A DNA stretch of 64,000 nt, taken from assembly GCA_051453625.1 (NCBI GenBank), contig JBOZIK010000001.1, forward strand, positions 77,344,824 through 77,408,823. The letters are read 5' to 3'. This DNA comes from Welwitschia mirabilis. Lineage: Eukaryota; Gnetophyta; Gnetopsida; Welwitschiales. Positions 34,846-46,860 of this stretch are shown in pieces (position 1 is the first letter of the stretch; every line of letters starts with the position of its first letter). Under the pieces are notes generated by a model. The model saw only the letters and a program-made list of their open reading frames with translations. It was not told where the DNA came from and did no database searches. The translations under genes and the position numbers were made by a program.

Positions 34846-35900
34846 TTTTTTTTGAAAAAAATCAAGTATATTGAACTAGAAAATGTACATAGAGGGGCGA
34901 TAATGCCCTAACTTAATAAGATGTTTAAGCTATTTAAAGAAAGGAAAAACATTTTTCTAAAAGTTTAGAAATGAACTAGAAGTAAAACAAAATTGGAGGC
35001 AAAAGAACCCCTAGGAAAATAGACTGAATATGGGAAACTACCTATCTAGAAGATTGCTATGCATCAACTACTAGGAAGAACTACTAACTAATAGACTGGG
35101 GATGAAAACATTCCAAAGTACCAAAAGTGACAAACTTAACTTTGATTAGAGAAAGGCCTAAAGAAATAAGGATTAGTATCCTACACAAAAAGAAAAAAAT
35201 ATTTTCATGGTTGTGTTCTAGTAAAAAATAATCCATTTCATCAGATAGCATATCAAGGTCTAATTTACCTTTTTGAATTCTTTACCACCCACTAGATTTT
35301 TATCTAGATGCAATATAAGGGATTTATTTTTATATCTAGAATTAATGGTTTATGGGAGGGCTCTGTGGGAGATCCCTAATGTGAGAAGGGATATCTCTTC
35401 AGTTCTACGATTATGAACTCTTTAATTATGAACTGAGAAGATATCCAGCATAACTTTTTAATTATGAACTCTTATTCAGTTCTGGGATTAAATTCTAAAG
35501 AGGGCTAGGGCTTCTTGCTGACTGAGTAGAAGCCTAGGTATGCCTCCCTTGCTCCTGGGTATCAAATGATGGATGTTCTTAAACTAGTTTCTTAGCTGTC
35601 TCTTGGGTTATCTCTTGAATTATTTCCTGTTGGGCGAGGAATAAATTTATCTCCTTTATGTGGTTTAGAGGCAGAGTCATTTCCCACTGACTGGGGCTGT
35701 CATGTATAGTGTTCCCCTCGTATTAAGGGATTCCTTCCATGGTGGCTCTTCTCTTAGGAGCTCTTCTTAAAAGAGTCTGATGTGGGCATTTCCATGAAGG
35801 AGAAGAAGGGATGTCTCTTTCCTTGATTTCATTGGTTTCTTGACAAAGAGCCAAAACTAATCTAGACTATCTAGATGAGTCTTTTCATCAAAGGATTTGA
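34846..35900 (-). other. LINE 3' UTR and ORF2 end
   Basis: Minus-strand sequence after the zf-RVT region, ending in the poly(A) at 34853-34846. 35390-35490 has repeats of the form attatgaactct(tt) spaced about 25-60 bp apart. A plus-strand open frame at 35997-36215 overlaps ORF2 in antisense and is a shadow. Confidence 0.6.
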
Positions 35901-37080
35901 ATAAAAAAGAAAGGTAAATTCACCTGGTGCCCTAGGTCTAAGGCTTTAAAAAATAGAAAGTAAATGCATGAGAGCTTAGAGTAATTCCTAGACTAGATGA
36001 AACATCAATCGACTAGTTTTATGCCTAAAACCAACGAGGGTGGTAGTGCCTTTCTAATAATATATGCACTTGATAACTTAGGAACTCTACTGGGAAAGAA
36101 GCAAAGGACTTCACACTATCCTCAACTTGCAAGAAGGATTCTTCCTCTAGCTGTAAGAGTCTCTAAGAGTTTAGAGAGGGAATATTTAGTTATTTTGATA
36201 GGGATTTTACTATAAGTTGTGCACTCTCATCTTTAACATCTATAAAAGAGGGTAATATTAACACCCTAATCTTTCTTAAGCTTGTTTAAGAGGGTTTCTC
36301 ATTCCATAACTTGCACTTTTTTTCATAAGGCTAGGCAACCTTCAAAGAGGCTAGGGTCAAATGGCTTAATGATAAACGTAGATCCCATTGCAAGTCTTAT
36401 TTGAAAGTGGTAGTGTTTAATCCTCCTAGTCATATTCAAAGGAAATGGTAAGGGGGCATTATTGAATATCAGATCATTTTTGATTCTCTAAATTTGCTAA
36501 TACATCAAATGAATTCCATCATTTAAATGTGTGTCAAAAATGTTATAGGTCTAGTAGTACTTCTTCATCATTGCTATTAATTCTTTATTCCAAGTGCATT
36601 GATGAAATATGTGATGTGCAATTTTAGGTTATGATTGGTAGACAAGACAATTTGTTTTCACTTGAAACACCCTCTTAAGCAGTTGATCTCTGGTTAAAAC
36701 TCTATGGTGATCTTTTAACCAATAAAATACTTTAATTTTTTCTATAATTAGACCCTTCTAATATTTCTTGTATGAGTCATCTTTCCCATGTTTTTTTAAG
36801 AAAATCTATTTGACAAATTTTTAATTTTAAAAGTTGTTTTTGAGTTTTGCTCAGGTGTTTCCTTAGGTAGAACTCTCTCTGATTAGTTCTCCAATTTATA
36901 TATTTGTGATTGATTAAGTTACTCCAATATTATCCTCCTTCATGTAGTCTTTTTAAGATCCTGTAAGTTTTAGTAATGATGTAATCCTCTAGTTTCTAAA
37001 TTCCATTATATCTTGATTCTATTAGATGAGCTATTGTCTTCCATTTGAAAAGATGAATTTAGTTTTGGTTTTTACCTCTA
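35901..37080 (-). pseudogene. LINE ORF2 C-terminal region with zf-RVT
   Basis: On the minus strand the segment at about 36750-36590 reads KIKVFYWLKDHHRVLTRDQL, then LLKRVF, NCLVYQS, a stop, and PKIAHHIFHQCTW. This matches the zinc-binding zf-RVT module found after RT in plant LINEs, in which a Cys pair is followed by HxxxxC. Here the Cys pair is partly lost (C-L-V-Y). Its exact role in these LINEs is not established. Confidence 0.75.
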
Positions 37081-38580
37081 GATGATACGAATTCCTTTAA
37101 TATCCTATTGATTTTTTGAATAATATTCCTTTGGGGTGTGGGGGGGAAGGGGTTGGGGGAGGGTGGGGGGGTTATAATGAAAGCTATATATTGAAAAGAA
37201 TAGATTAAATATGAGTTTTTGTGGATGATCTTTACTTTGAATGAGAGAAAATTATTCTGCCATTAGTTGCATCATCTTTGAATGGACTCAAAGATGTAAT
37301 TCTAGGTACGGATCTTATGCCAATTTTGAAGGGGAATTCCTAGGTAGATATTCTATAAGTCTCCTGAATTTACATTTAGGATTCACCTGATTTCACCCCT
37401 TCTAATACTATTTCTACCTAAAGTATGTATTCTTAACCTATTCTAGTTGGTATTAAGACCTATAGCTATCACGAAAAGGTTCATGGAATTCTTAATAGCT
37501 TTTGCTTTCTAATAGGAATCCTTGGTCATAGTGATGGTATCATATGCATAGTGATTATTGATAAAAGTTTAACCTCCGATTCTAATTCCTATAACTTCAT
37601 TACTCCTTAAGAAGACCTCAAAAACATTTATTACAAAGAGGAAAATATATGGGAATAGGGGATTCATTTGTATTAATCCTTAACCTATTGAAAAGAAGTT
37701 TAATCTATTATTATTAACCTTCACACTAAATTTGGCAAATGCTTATATATCCAGCCAAAGAATAATGATATCTTAATGAAAATTAGTTTTTCTAATAATA
37801 CTTTCTAATGCTTGTTAACTAGTCAAATCATAAGCTTTAGCAATATTTAATTTAGAAATGAGAAGAAGAAATTTATATTTTATAATAGAATGAATGATAT
37901 CATGACTTAAGAAGATTTGGTTTTGGGTATACATAGATCAGATGAAGTTAACTTGGTTCTCTTAAATTACCTTGGGAAGCGGGGGGTGATTTTATCAACC
38001 ATGATTTTCATGAAGATTATATAAAGAACATTATAAATACCTAAAGATTTAAAATCCTCTAGTTTACTGGCATTACTCTTTTAAGGGTAGGATGCATCCT
38101 AATTTTATTCATTTTCCAAGGAATTTTATTGTTATAAAAAACTTTCTACATAATGTCCTAAAGATTATTCTCCAATATGAAGAAGTGATATTTGAAAAGT
38201 GCAACTGGCTACTCATCTAGGCCAAGGACTCTATTGTTTTTCATAGATCTCACAGTAGTCAAGACTTCATTTATACTTAAGGGTTTAACAAGTAGGATAT
38301 TATTCTCATTAGAAATTCTCTTATTCTCTAGAATAAGTCTAGGAATGATATCGTCCCATCCTTAGATTCTCATAAGATGGACCTATATTTCCTTGGTTAT
38401 ATCTTATTTATTTTTTATTACTTGTCCTCTAATGATAAGCCTTATAATCCTATTATCTAATCTATATTAACTGGCTTGTTAGAAGAAAAACCTGGTGTGC
38501 TTATCTTCCTCTTTTAGCCATTTGATCCTTGAGAATTCTCTTTAATAATTTTTCTCATCAACATTTATTTCTTGGAGTTC
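37081..38580 (-). pseudogene. LINE ORF2 reverse transcriptase remnant
   Basis: Reading the minus strand from about 38330 to 37440: KPLSINEVLTTVRSMKNNRV, GLDE and PVALFKYHFFILENN (N-terminal palm region), YNVLYIIFMKIMVDKITPRF (about 38030), KAYDLTS, QMNPLFPYIFLFVINVFEVF (about 37655-37595), and a YADD-box position reading YAYD (37550-37539), so the first catalytic Asp is Tyr. This is a non-LTR RT. Stops and frameshifts disable it. It sits between the endonuclease and zf-RVT parts. Confidence 0.88.
37133..37171 (+). repeat. G-run cluster (potential G-quadruplex) in LINE RT
   Basis: Five to six runs of 3-8 G within 39 bases (G4-TGT-G7-AA-G4-TT-G5-A-G3-T-G7), with C runs on the LINE sense strand. 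It is unique in this A+T-rich window. It may be an expansion by slippage or an assembly artefact. Confidence 0.85.
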
Positions 38581-38599
38581 TAGTAGGCACTAATATTTT

Positions 38600-39570
38600 C
38601 TGCTGCATAGGCTATCTTGATCTCATCCCTCTTCTTACTTAGTCTAAATTATTTGAATTTATTTTTTAAGTTTTGCTTTTGACTTAAACCTCTCTTTGTC
38701 TTTTTTTCTCCAATCTCTTATATGGGATTTTAGAGTATTGGGTCCCTTGTATAGAAAAGTTATGGATTAAGTCCCATCATACTAAGCTCATATCTTTTCC
38801 ATCAATGTTCTAGTTTCTGTCTATTTAATCCAATACTATTTCATGCAAAACAGTGTTCTCTAGGATGAAATAGCCCCTAATTTAAGTCTAATATGATAAT
38901 GATATGAAGCTATCCTATGTAGGCCATAGGATTTAATTAAGAGCTTAGCTAAATCCTTACTACCAAGGATTTTCCCAATCCTAGACATGACCAGATTATT
39001 GCCTATTCTTCTATTAGACCACGTGTACTTACATCTAGTAATATAAATATTTGTAAGAGAATTTTGTGCCAAAAAATTTTTAAGGACTGAAGCTTCTTTG
39101 GAATTCTAGTTATCACCTCCTAATTTTTTTTCAATGGTAGAGGCATTAATTAAAATCCCTCATGATGAGCCATTTAGACTATTCTATTATTATCTACTAT
39201 AATTATTCCAAGATAGAGGCTTTATCTTGATTATTTTAGAAACTATAAATGTTTGTTATAGTCTAGCCTTCTTCTTTAAAGAAAATTGTGATATAGTTCT
39301 TTCTACTATTAATCAGATCTATCTCCGTTTTTGTGGAGATTATGAGGCCTATAGAATTTCCTTGGGTTGCATAGGTAAATGAATTCCATTTTTGCCCTAA
39401 ACTTACTATTTTTATATCATTTTTTATTTTTGTTTCCTGTAAAAAAGATAAATTAATATTAAACTAATTGATAATATTTCTTAGAGTCTTTTTCTTATAG
39501 GAGGACTCTAATCCCTTATAATTTCATATGAGAAAATTCATTGGGGACATTTTTACCCATTTTTGGGTGC
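38600..39570 (-). pseudogene. LINE ORF2 endonuclease remnant
   Basis: AP-type endonuclease that nicks target DNA. On the minus strand the start near 39555 reads MSPMNFLI, stop, NYKGLESSYKKKTLRNIIN, then FNINLSFLQETKI with the QETK motif kept (about 39440). Further on are GQKWNSFTYATQGNSIGLII (about 39400-39340) and a 70-codon open stretch (39072-38860) with CKYTWSNRRIGNN and LGSKD. The SDH-type catalytic end reads SYHYH and is probably inactive. Order and motifs fit an L1-type LINE. Confidence 0.87.
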
Positions 39571-40790
39571 TTGAGCTTTCCTTAGCATATTTTTAATCGT
39601 GGCTTGGGAGCTATTAGATACATTCTCTACCATTTTCCTTTCTCAAAGGGTTTTATTACTAGGCCTCCCTTTCATTTAAGTTTCCACATTATTAGGTTCA
39701 TCACTATTTGATTGTTGCTGATGTCTTCTTCTTTTACAAGAGGTTGAAAGGGGTTATACTTCCTTTCTTGTACCTTCTTCTCTTTATTGTCCTTAGTTTC
39801 CCTGGGGAAAATACTAGTATGTTTCCCAATGTTTTTCTTTCTTTGCTTATGTTGACATATGTTTTGATTATGTCTGGTATTCCTACAAAAAGTAGAGGTT
39901 TTCTTTTGCTTTTCCTCAATGTCAATCAAATATTTTCTACATTCTTCTCTTGAATGACTTGTTCTACCACAATGTAAACATTCTGTTTAGAACAAGCACA
40001 TCTCCCCAAAATGTGCTATAATTTTTCATAAACATTACATGATACTATAAGGTTCTTATAATTAAATTTAAGTTCACAAGTACCCCTTTTAGATCTTAAT
40101 TTTATAGATTGAATCTCCTATGTCTTCTCTAGGTTCATCCATATGCAAAATCTGATTAGAACTAGTCTTGTTTATTTGATAATAATCCTATCTAGTTTGA
40201 TTAGTTTACCAAACTAAGTAGTAATCTTTCTTAAGAGAACTTCCTCATAAAAATCCAATAGGAACTTGTGGATGTGGATTTAAATCAATAGCCTCTTAAA
40301 TAGATTTGGATCTAATTATGTCCTCGACATCGATTTATTTAGGGTAATACATAGAACCCCAATTCTAATCTCATTCATTATCTAATTGGAATAACACCAA
40401 CCCTTTTGGCATAGCAATAACATTGACTTTATTAACTCCCATTCATTTAGTTGTCATCCATTCATAGACTTGATCTAGCTATGGTTATGGGCTAGATGAT
40501 ATGAACTTTTTGATTAAACTGTATTGAAGTTTCTTCTCAATCTTACAGTAGGCATATTCATCAATGTCCAAAACTAGGGATTTTTCTTCCTTGAAGAACT
40601 AAGTCTTCTCCATGTTGGGATCAAACCTCTTGAAAAAAACTTGAAAATGAATCAGAACTAAGATATCAAAATATTCCATAACTTACTCATAGAAATATTG
40701 TCTGGTAATTGAAATTACCCCATACTCCATGACTAAGAACAAAAACCACCTTTGCTGATCCGTAGCCTTCTAAGCCTCACTTCCTCCTAT
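39571..40790 (-). pseudogene. LINE ORF1 remnant (DUF4283, zinc knuckles)
   Basis: ORF1 of plant L1 elements binds element RNA. On the minus strand, after a probable start region near 40630 (MEKT, stop, FFKEEKSLVLDIDEYAYCK), a DUF4283-like block reads VYEWMTTK and GVNKVNVIAMPKGLVLFQLD (about 40460-40385). A CCHC zinc knuckle CLHCGRTSHSREEC is intact at 39980-39939. It is followed by a second, damaged one, FCRNTRHNQNIC (about 39894-39859), and a basic tail KQRKKNIGKH. Three overlapping open frames at 39672-39953 all cover this tail; only the minus-strand reading 39929-39672 is meaningful. Confidence 0.82.
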
Positions 40791-40874
40791 GCTCTAGACC
40801 TTTTGAACCATAGCAGAGGTTCAAAAACCCTAGTAAAGCCTCTTCCTTTAAGTCATCATGATATCCTATCTTTC

Positions 40875-40885
40875 TAGACTATGAT
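40875..40885. repeat. LINE target-site duplication, right copy
   Basis: TAGACTATGAT, identical to 34835-34845. The copia frame (TLDYD at the left side) continues into the RNase H start here. Confidence 0.92.
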
Positions 40886-41400
40886 ATTTGATTTCTTGAG
40901 GTTATAGACATTTGTTTATATGCCTTTTATGATATTGATTAAGATGGTTCTAGAAATGATAGAAAGAGTAGTAGTGCAAACTATTGTTTCTTAGGATCTT
41001 ATCTAGTTAGATGGTTTAGTAAGAAACAAGATTTGATTGCCTTTTTAATAATTAAAACTGATTACATCTTGACTAGTAGTTATGGAGATTAAGTGCTTTG
41101 GATTCATCATATACTCAAAGATCTAAATATTCATGAATTAAATAATCCCATATACTATGAAATTATAGCATTATAAATAATTCAAATAACTTAAAGAATC
41201 TATTTTTTCATTCTAGAACTAAATGTATAGATATTCATCACCACTTCATCTATCATTATGTAGATAATATGGATGTATGTCTTAAATAAATCTCAAGAGA
41301 ACATTAGTTAGATAATATCTTAATGAAACCATTATCTTAGGATAAGTTTCTATTTTTATTTAAGTCTCTCGACTTTAATTCCTACATTTAAATCTCTTAA
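40886..41400 (+). pseudogene. RNase H remnant of copia element C
   Basis: Continues pol of C after the LINE. Readable motifs are YDID, stop, DGSRNDRKSSSANYCFLGSY (about 40928-40998), LVRWFSKKQDLIAFLI (about 41000-41050), VLWIHHILKDLNIHEL, and in another frame TKCIDIHHHFIYHYV (about 41221-41270). This is the order of the copia RNase H ending. The catalytic acidic residues are only partly kept (TDY where the family has a Glu-containing motif). Stops and frameshifts are present. Confidence 0.85.
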
Positions 41401-42509
41401 CTTCTTAAAAATTGTAAAACTTTTTTTGAGTTTAAATTTTCTAATGTTTTTGATTTTCAGATTTATCTTTATTAATTAGCAAGAAGTCAACCTTCATGGT
41501 ATCACATCAGATACTCTTTTAATTTCAAAATTTAAAATTTTGAAAGTATAGTTAACCATATATGCAAGTAGTTAACCCCCATTATAAACAGTTGATCATC
41601 TATTATTTTTAGGTTAATTGCTCTTGTTTTTATAATCTTCTTAGATAATGGATTGTGTTCTAAGTAGGTTAATCACCTATTATTAAAAAGTCTTTTTTTT
41701 TCTTTAAATAGTCAAACCCCACATAGAAATAACAGATTATGTATTAAAATTATCTAAAAACTATATAAATTTGAAGCTAGAGTTCCTTATTTATTATTTT
41801 GGAAATGCATCTCTAACAGAAAAAAATATTTTCCCTTAAATCTTTTAGTGCTCTTACAGCTCTTTCATTTTGGATTTGCCTCCTACTATCCTTTCACATT
41901 GATTCTTCCTAAAATATAATAGGTTTTAACTAAATTTTATATGTTTTTATTGGAATTTTTAAAAAAATTCATAGTTTTAAAATCATTAATTTAATTAATG
42001 TTTTTCTATCAATTTTTAGTTAAAAAAAGTTATTTTGTCAATTTTCTACTCCCATACATGAATTTATAAATGATTATACTAGATTTTCACTAATGTTAAA
42101 AAATGTTAATTATTTAACATTGAATGCTTCACTATGAATTTTATAAAAATTTTGAAATCTTGAAATTTTGGATAGATTTGAGTTTTTTAAATCTATATTG
42201 GCATAATTTATCTTATCAAATGTTGTAATCATAATGTTCTACTCATTTATTTTAAAATTTCATAAATTTTCTTTAAAAAGACATCATTTTATATTATTAT
42301 TTTATGGTTTGAATATAAATTATTTATCAAAATGTATAAAATCTATAGAATTGCTTATATGATGAATAAAATGATCAAATTAACTTTATTAAAACTATTA
42401 GTTATCTAGTTTAGCTTATTGTCATATATAATTATGGATTTCTCATAAACTTGTAATTATAATACTCTCTATTTTTTTGTTATACTATCTTAAGCCTTTA
42501 AGTGTAGAT
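41401..42509 (+). other. Spacer between pol and post-pol ORF of copia C
   Basis: About 1.1 kb of AT-rich sequence with no readable domain. It sits where large plant copia elements have a non-coding stretch before an extra ORF. The text agttaaccatatatgcaagtagttaaccccc (41561-41591) contains the direct pair AGTTAACC. Confidence 0.5.
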
Positions 42510-42642
42510 ATGGCTCCTATAAAAAGAGTAAGAAAGTTTAAATGTATACAAGAAATAAATCTATATGCAAAAATTTAATAATATGACATTATTACATTTG
42601 AAAATGAGTCCAAAAATAAGACTATTCTTAAAGAAAGAGAAG
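42510..42642 (+). pseudogene. Post-pol ORF of copia C, first part
   Basis: Starts MAPIKRVRKFKCIQEINLYA and continues, after two stops, FENESKNKTILKERE. The basic start and the KTILKERE-type segment resemble the extra ORF found after pol in large plant copia elements (sometimes called envelope-like or plant-transposon-protein ORFs). The match is from memory of family style, not from an alignment. It is cut by element E at 42642. The rest resumes at 52951. Confidence 0.55.
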
Positions 42643-43947
42643 TAGTGGTAAATTTGGAGAACATTAAAATTGCAAAAAGTATCAATCTACCTAAAGTTTA
42701 AAGTTTAAAGTACCTAAAAGATTCAACTTAGAATTTATGAAGAACAAAAACAATTAACTGCATATATCTACAAATGTGAAGACATCTATGAAAAAGACAT
42801 CTATAATATCAAAGATGTCTATACTTAACTATATTTCATGATAATAAAGGATGCTTATAATAACAAAGACATCTATACTAAACTAAGGAACTAACATAGG
42901 TGAAACATGTCTATAAAATTAAAGACATCTATAGTGTTAAAGACATCTATCCTAAATGGGAAGAGGTAATAGATATAAATCATATGTTAATGAATTATCT
43001 ACATTCTAGAGAATCAAGAAGTTTTACAACTTAGATTCATAATTAATAACGATTATAGATAGTTCAAGTTTCACTAAAATCTAGGTAGTTTAGGGTGAAA
43101 ATGTGTGCTTGATAGATATGTTTACTATTTTATAGTCATTTATTCCAAAAATTTAATGAAAAATAAAATAGCCATTGAACAACCAAAACTTAGTTATTTA
43201 TATCTATTGAACAACATTTAAATGTGTACTAATAGCTATCTCTCTAAGGCAAAGTCAAGGAAGATATCAAAATCATAAAGAACACAAAATAGAAAAGAAA
43301 GAAGTATTACTTGCACAAGTTATTGGTACTACACAAGAAGATTTTAGCAATCTTTTTTAAAAGAACTATTTAGTGAATACATTATTGAATCATTGACTCT
43401 TACTATAGTTACATCACTCTAATCTAAAATACTTTTGGGTTATAACAGCAAGGGATAAATTAAGAATTCATCAAAGTAACATCTTTTTATGCTTGGTATT
43501 TCTTTATTATCATTATTTATTACTACATAAACTACAAGGACTATTATATTTTTGAAAACTCATTGTTGTCCACTTCATACTTGTATGCTTAGAATCCCTT
43601 CTGAGGGTTTCCAAATTATAATGTAATCTTTTATGGTGCGATTTTGCAAGTAATTATGAGTACATTTTTGCTTTAATTTTTTGTAAATCCCTAAGAGGAA
43701 GAGAGTACTACCTTGTGAGGAGCATCTTAATTACATGTAAGGTTGGTGATCATCGAGAACTACTATTTTGTAGTTAAAAATATCTAGAGGTATAAGAGGA
43801 AGATACCTTCTATGTATGAACATACTAAGGTTGGGGAATCACATTAACCTAGTAAGGCGTTTATTGTATAAAGTTTAACTTGTTTTTAACAAAGTTTTTA
43901 TTTGATAGGCCTCATTCACCCCTCCCTTGTAGGTTCAATTATCCTCA
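42643..43947 (+). repeat. 5' LTR of copia element E
   Basis: Aligns with 51556-52950. The first bases tagtggtaaa match tattggtaaa of the 3' LTR, after which about 65 bp seem deleted. Alignment then resumes at tttggagaac and continues to ttatcctca before the primer site. A cluster of about seven gacatctata-like words lies at 42778-42955. Confidence 0.78.
42778..42955 (+). repeat. Clustered GACATCTATA-like repeats in LTR of E
   Basis: Irregular repeats of gacatctata/gatgtctata and close variants with 8-60 bp spacing. The corresponding cluster in the 3' LTR is at about 51735-52155 and is longer. Both word orientations occur (GACATC and GATGTC). Confidence 0.7.
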
Positions 43948-43949
43948 AG

Positions 43950-43961
43950 TAGTATCAAAGT
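43950..43961 (+). other. Primer-binding site of copia element E
   Basis: TAGTATCAAAGT, two bases after the LTR end. It corresponds to the initiator-tRNA-Met site TGGTATCAGAGC with two G-to-A and one C-to-T change. Confidence 0.78.
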
Positions 43962-44259
43962 AGGTATCACAAAAAGGAGTAACATTCTTAAGTGGACTAT
44001 GAAAGGGGTGCTATTTATTATATATCCACTCTTCTATAGAATAAACTATGCCTATCTGAAGATGAAAATGTAGGTATACTTATAGTCTTAAGAGTTTTAG
44101 ATTTGGTAAACCATTAAATATGAATACTCAAAACCTATATAAACCATAATAGATGTTCTAAGAAACTTTATTAAAAAAATTAAATCTAGAAGAGATTGAA
44201 AAGATAAAGGAAAAAAAAACTTTCATGTATGGCTCATAAGTAAAAAATGCTATTTACTT

Positions 44260-45500
44260 AGCCCTTATAATAGAAGAATTTAATAGTATATCTAGATGCA
44301 AAAATGCATAAGAATATGTAATGTTCTAGTTGAAACATATAAAGGAACCTCCATTCTCAAGGAATCGAAATGTCTTATTTGGATTAACCAGTTTGAAAAT
44401 ATAAAGATAAATAATGGAGTAAGAATACATGAATACTATAGAAGATCCTTTAATATAGTAAATACTATATGTAGCATTGGTGAAAATATTTCATAGTCTA
44501 AGGTAATAAAAAAGATTATTAGATCCTTAACTCTAGAACACAAGCCTAAAACAACGACCATGAAAGAATCAAGAGACTTTAACTTAATAAAAATTGAAGA
44601 ATTACAAAGCTCTCTAATAGCTCACAGGATGAATCTTATTCAAAATGATGCTGTGAAGAGGAATCCTATCACTCTTAAAGTTTGTGAAAATATGAGGCAA
44701 GCTTTAAAAGAAAAAATAAAAGAAGAATTAGATGAAGATGATTATGAGGATGATGTAAAAGAAGAACTTGCACTCATCACAAGGTAAGTCTAAAGACTTC
44801 TCTTATAAAATAACAATCGAAAGGAGGAATATAATAGACTATCTGGGTTTCAAGATAGAGGTAAGTCTAAAGGTAAAATGTCTAAGAGCTCTTCACTTTC
44901 TTCCAAGTCAGATATTTCCAAATTAGAATGTTGGGTTTATGAAGGATGAGGACACATAAACTTAGAGTGTTCTAACTCTAATAGATTATATGAAAAATTA
45001 CAAAATATAGAATTAAATAAATAGAAATACTTATTCATAGGATAGAATGATGATGAGAATGCAATTTAGGTAGAAACATTAGATGATAAAGGATCTTATC
45101 CATCCTAGAAGGCCATTATACATATTTAAAAGGAAAATGATGAAAGAAAATAAGAATATGAATTAGATAGTAAAGGTAAAATATGTATGAGAGTTTAAAA
45201 TAAGTATGGTTTAAATTATAAATAACTTACTAAGTTGTAAAAGGCATGTGCTAAAATGAAAAAAATACTTCATTCTCATGAATTAACATATAAACAAGAA
45301 AGAGGTCCTTACAATAAGTTATCATATAAAAAATTAACTCTTAAAGTTAAAATTAGTAAACTAATGTGTGAATTCAAGCATGTTAGATAAGAATCCACTA
45401 AGTTAAAAAAAATAAATGAGACATTTACCCAAGGAAAAGAGACCATAAACATCATGCTTAAGTAATGTGAAAGTCTAAATGATAAAGAGTGGTTGAGGCC
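44260..45500 (+). pseudogene. gag remnant of copia element E
   Basis: Open stretches 44296-44496 and 44560-44787 read LVETYKGTSILKESK, INQFENIKINNGVRIHEYY, FNIVNTICSIGE, then KIEELQSSLIAHRMN and KEELDEDDYEDDVKEELALI. This is the capsid-like gag domain and acidic tail of a copia element. A zinc knuckle position at 44929-44970 reads CWVYEG, stop, GHINLEC: the second Cys is Tyr (TGT to TAT) and one codon is a stop. A Lys-rich, coil-like region follows to about 45500. It aligns in type with gag of element C. Confidence 0.87.
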
Positions 45501-45789
45501 ACAATGAAGCCTTTACTAATCATTCAACTTCCTTATTTAACAAATGGAACTAAAAGATAAGGTGTGAGCATATAGTTTATACTAATAATATTATTTATTA
45601 TTATAACTACAAATGAGGTCATTACTAGTTTAATTATCTAATAAAATTTAACATAATATATTGCACTACCACTGCCAAAAGGCAAAGAAGCATGGTACAA
45701 TATTGTGTGCAAGTTAAACTAAATAAAGTATGAATTCCAAAATCAAGATCAGATCTATTATATTAGATTTCACTATAAACAATAAAGAA

Positions 45790-46070
45790 ACATGCATGGT
45801 AAGTTAACAGTGGATGTTCAAGGCATATCAAAATAGACAAATCTATCTTTACCACCTTAGTAGAGAAAGACAAAGGAGTGGTTATCTTTGATGATAATAT
45901 AGAGCCCACTATTAGAGGTATAAAAACTATTATAGGAGGTAATCTACCTGATGCAAAATATGTTTTCTTTATATAAGGATTGTAACAAAATCTTTTGAGT
46001 GTCAATCATTTATGTGATGTAAACTTTTATGTCATATTTATTAAATCTGATTGTCTTATCAAAGAATATA
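45790..46070 (+). pseudogene. Protease remnant of copia element E
   Basis: Reads NSGCSRHIKIDKSIFTTLVE (from 45806), VVIFDDNIEPTIRG, NLPDAKYV, stop, and NLLSVNHLCDVNFYV. The family active site D-S-G begins here with Asn (AAC) in place of Asp, a G-to-A change, so it would be inactive even without the stops. Elsewhere this is one of the better preserved stretches. The antisense open frame at 45763-46005 is its shadow. Confidence 0.88.
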
Positions 46071-46860
46071 ACTTAATCTAAGTCTTTTTTACTAGAATTA
46101 GAAAATATAATGTGTATATCACTACTTTATAAGATATCTCTAACAAGGGAATCAAGTGTCTATTAAGTCATACAAGTGAAATAAAGATATGTTATAGAAA
46201 GCTTGGGTACATAAATAAAGATGTATTAAAAACCTTGTCCTTAAAAGATATAGTAAGGGGAATTCCTAAGTTATAAATATTTGATAATTAGGTTTATGAG
46301 GTAGGCCAAAAAGAAAAGCAAACAAGGGTAAGGTTTGATAAGAAAAACACTATCATAACTAAAAGTACTTTAAATTTTTGCATTTTAATATTATTGATCT
46401 ATATCCCATGAAAAGTCTTGATAAAAAGATATTATGGAACTTTTATTAATGACTACTCTCATTTTACATGGATAGCCTTTCTTGCATACAAGGATGAATC
46501 ATTTAATAGTTTATCTAAGTTATGTATTAGGTTATAAAACCAAAAGGAATACAATATTAATATGATAAGAAGTAATAATGGTACAAAATCTAAAAATGAA
46601 AGGTTTAAAAATTTTTGTAAATAATTTGATATGTTTCACCAATTCTTTGCACTAAGAACTTCATAATAAAATGGATTTGATGACATAAATAACAAGGTTT
46701 TCAATGAAATGGCAAGAACGATGTTGCATAATAAAGAGGTTCCATATCATTTCTAGGAAGAAGCTATTAATACTACATGTTTCATTTTCAATCAAGTTTA
46801 GCTAAGATGCTTCACTTTTAAAACCTCATATGAATTATGATCTTGCAAAAACCCTTATTA
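46071..46860 (+). pseudogene. Integrase remnant of copia element E
   Basis: Pre-integrase part: ICYRKLGYINKDVLKTLSLK and DIVRGIPKL (about 46187-46275). Core: FINDYSHFTWIAFLAYKDES (about 46439-46500), then IRSNNGT (about 46565-46585), where the family Asp of the second catalytic position is Asn. VFNEMARTMLHNKEVPYHF (about 46701-46757) then EEAINT carries the third catalytic-region Glu. The DDE core is recognisable in order but damaged by two visible transitions and several stops. Confidence 0.87.

Larger units (their letters stand above)
34846..40874 (-). mobile_element. L1-type LINE inserted antisense in copia element C
   Basis: A 6.03-kb non-LTR retrotransposon read on the minus strand: ORF1 (DUF4283 and zinc knuckles), ORF2 endonuclease, RT and a C-terminal zf-RVT region, then a 3' UTR and a short poly(A) seen as T(n) at 34846-34853. 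It is flanked by the 11-bp duplication TAGACTATGAT. Length and content suggest a near full-length insertion. It is broken by many stops and cannot move now. It is G+C-richer than its surroundings, consistent with a younger insertion than its host. Confidence 0.92.

Noticed and set aside
39672-39953. Three overlapping open frames as separate genes
   Set aside because: All cover the zinc-knuckle tail of LINE ORF1. Only the minus-strand reading has motifs.
42778-42955. GACATCTATA words as a CRISPR-like array
   Set aside because: Spacing is irregular, the unit is too short and varied, and it sits inside an LTR. The genome is eukaryotic.
45763-46005. Antisense 80-codon frame
   Set aside because: It is the complementary shadow of the copia E protease reading.
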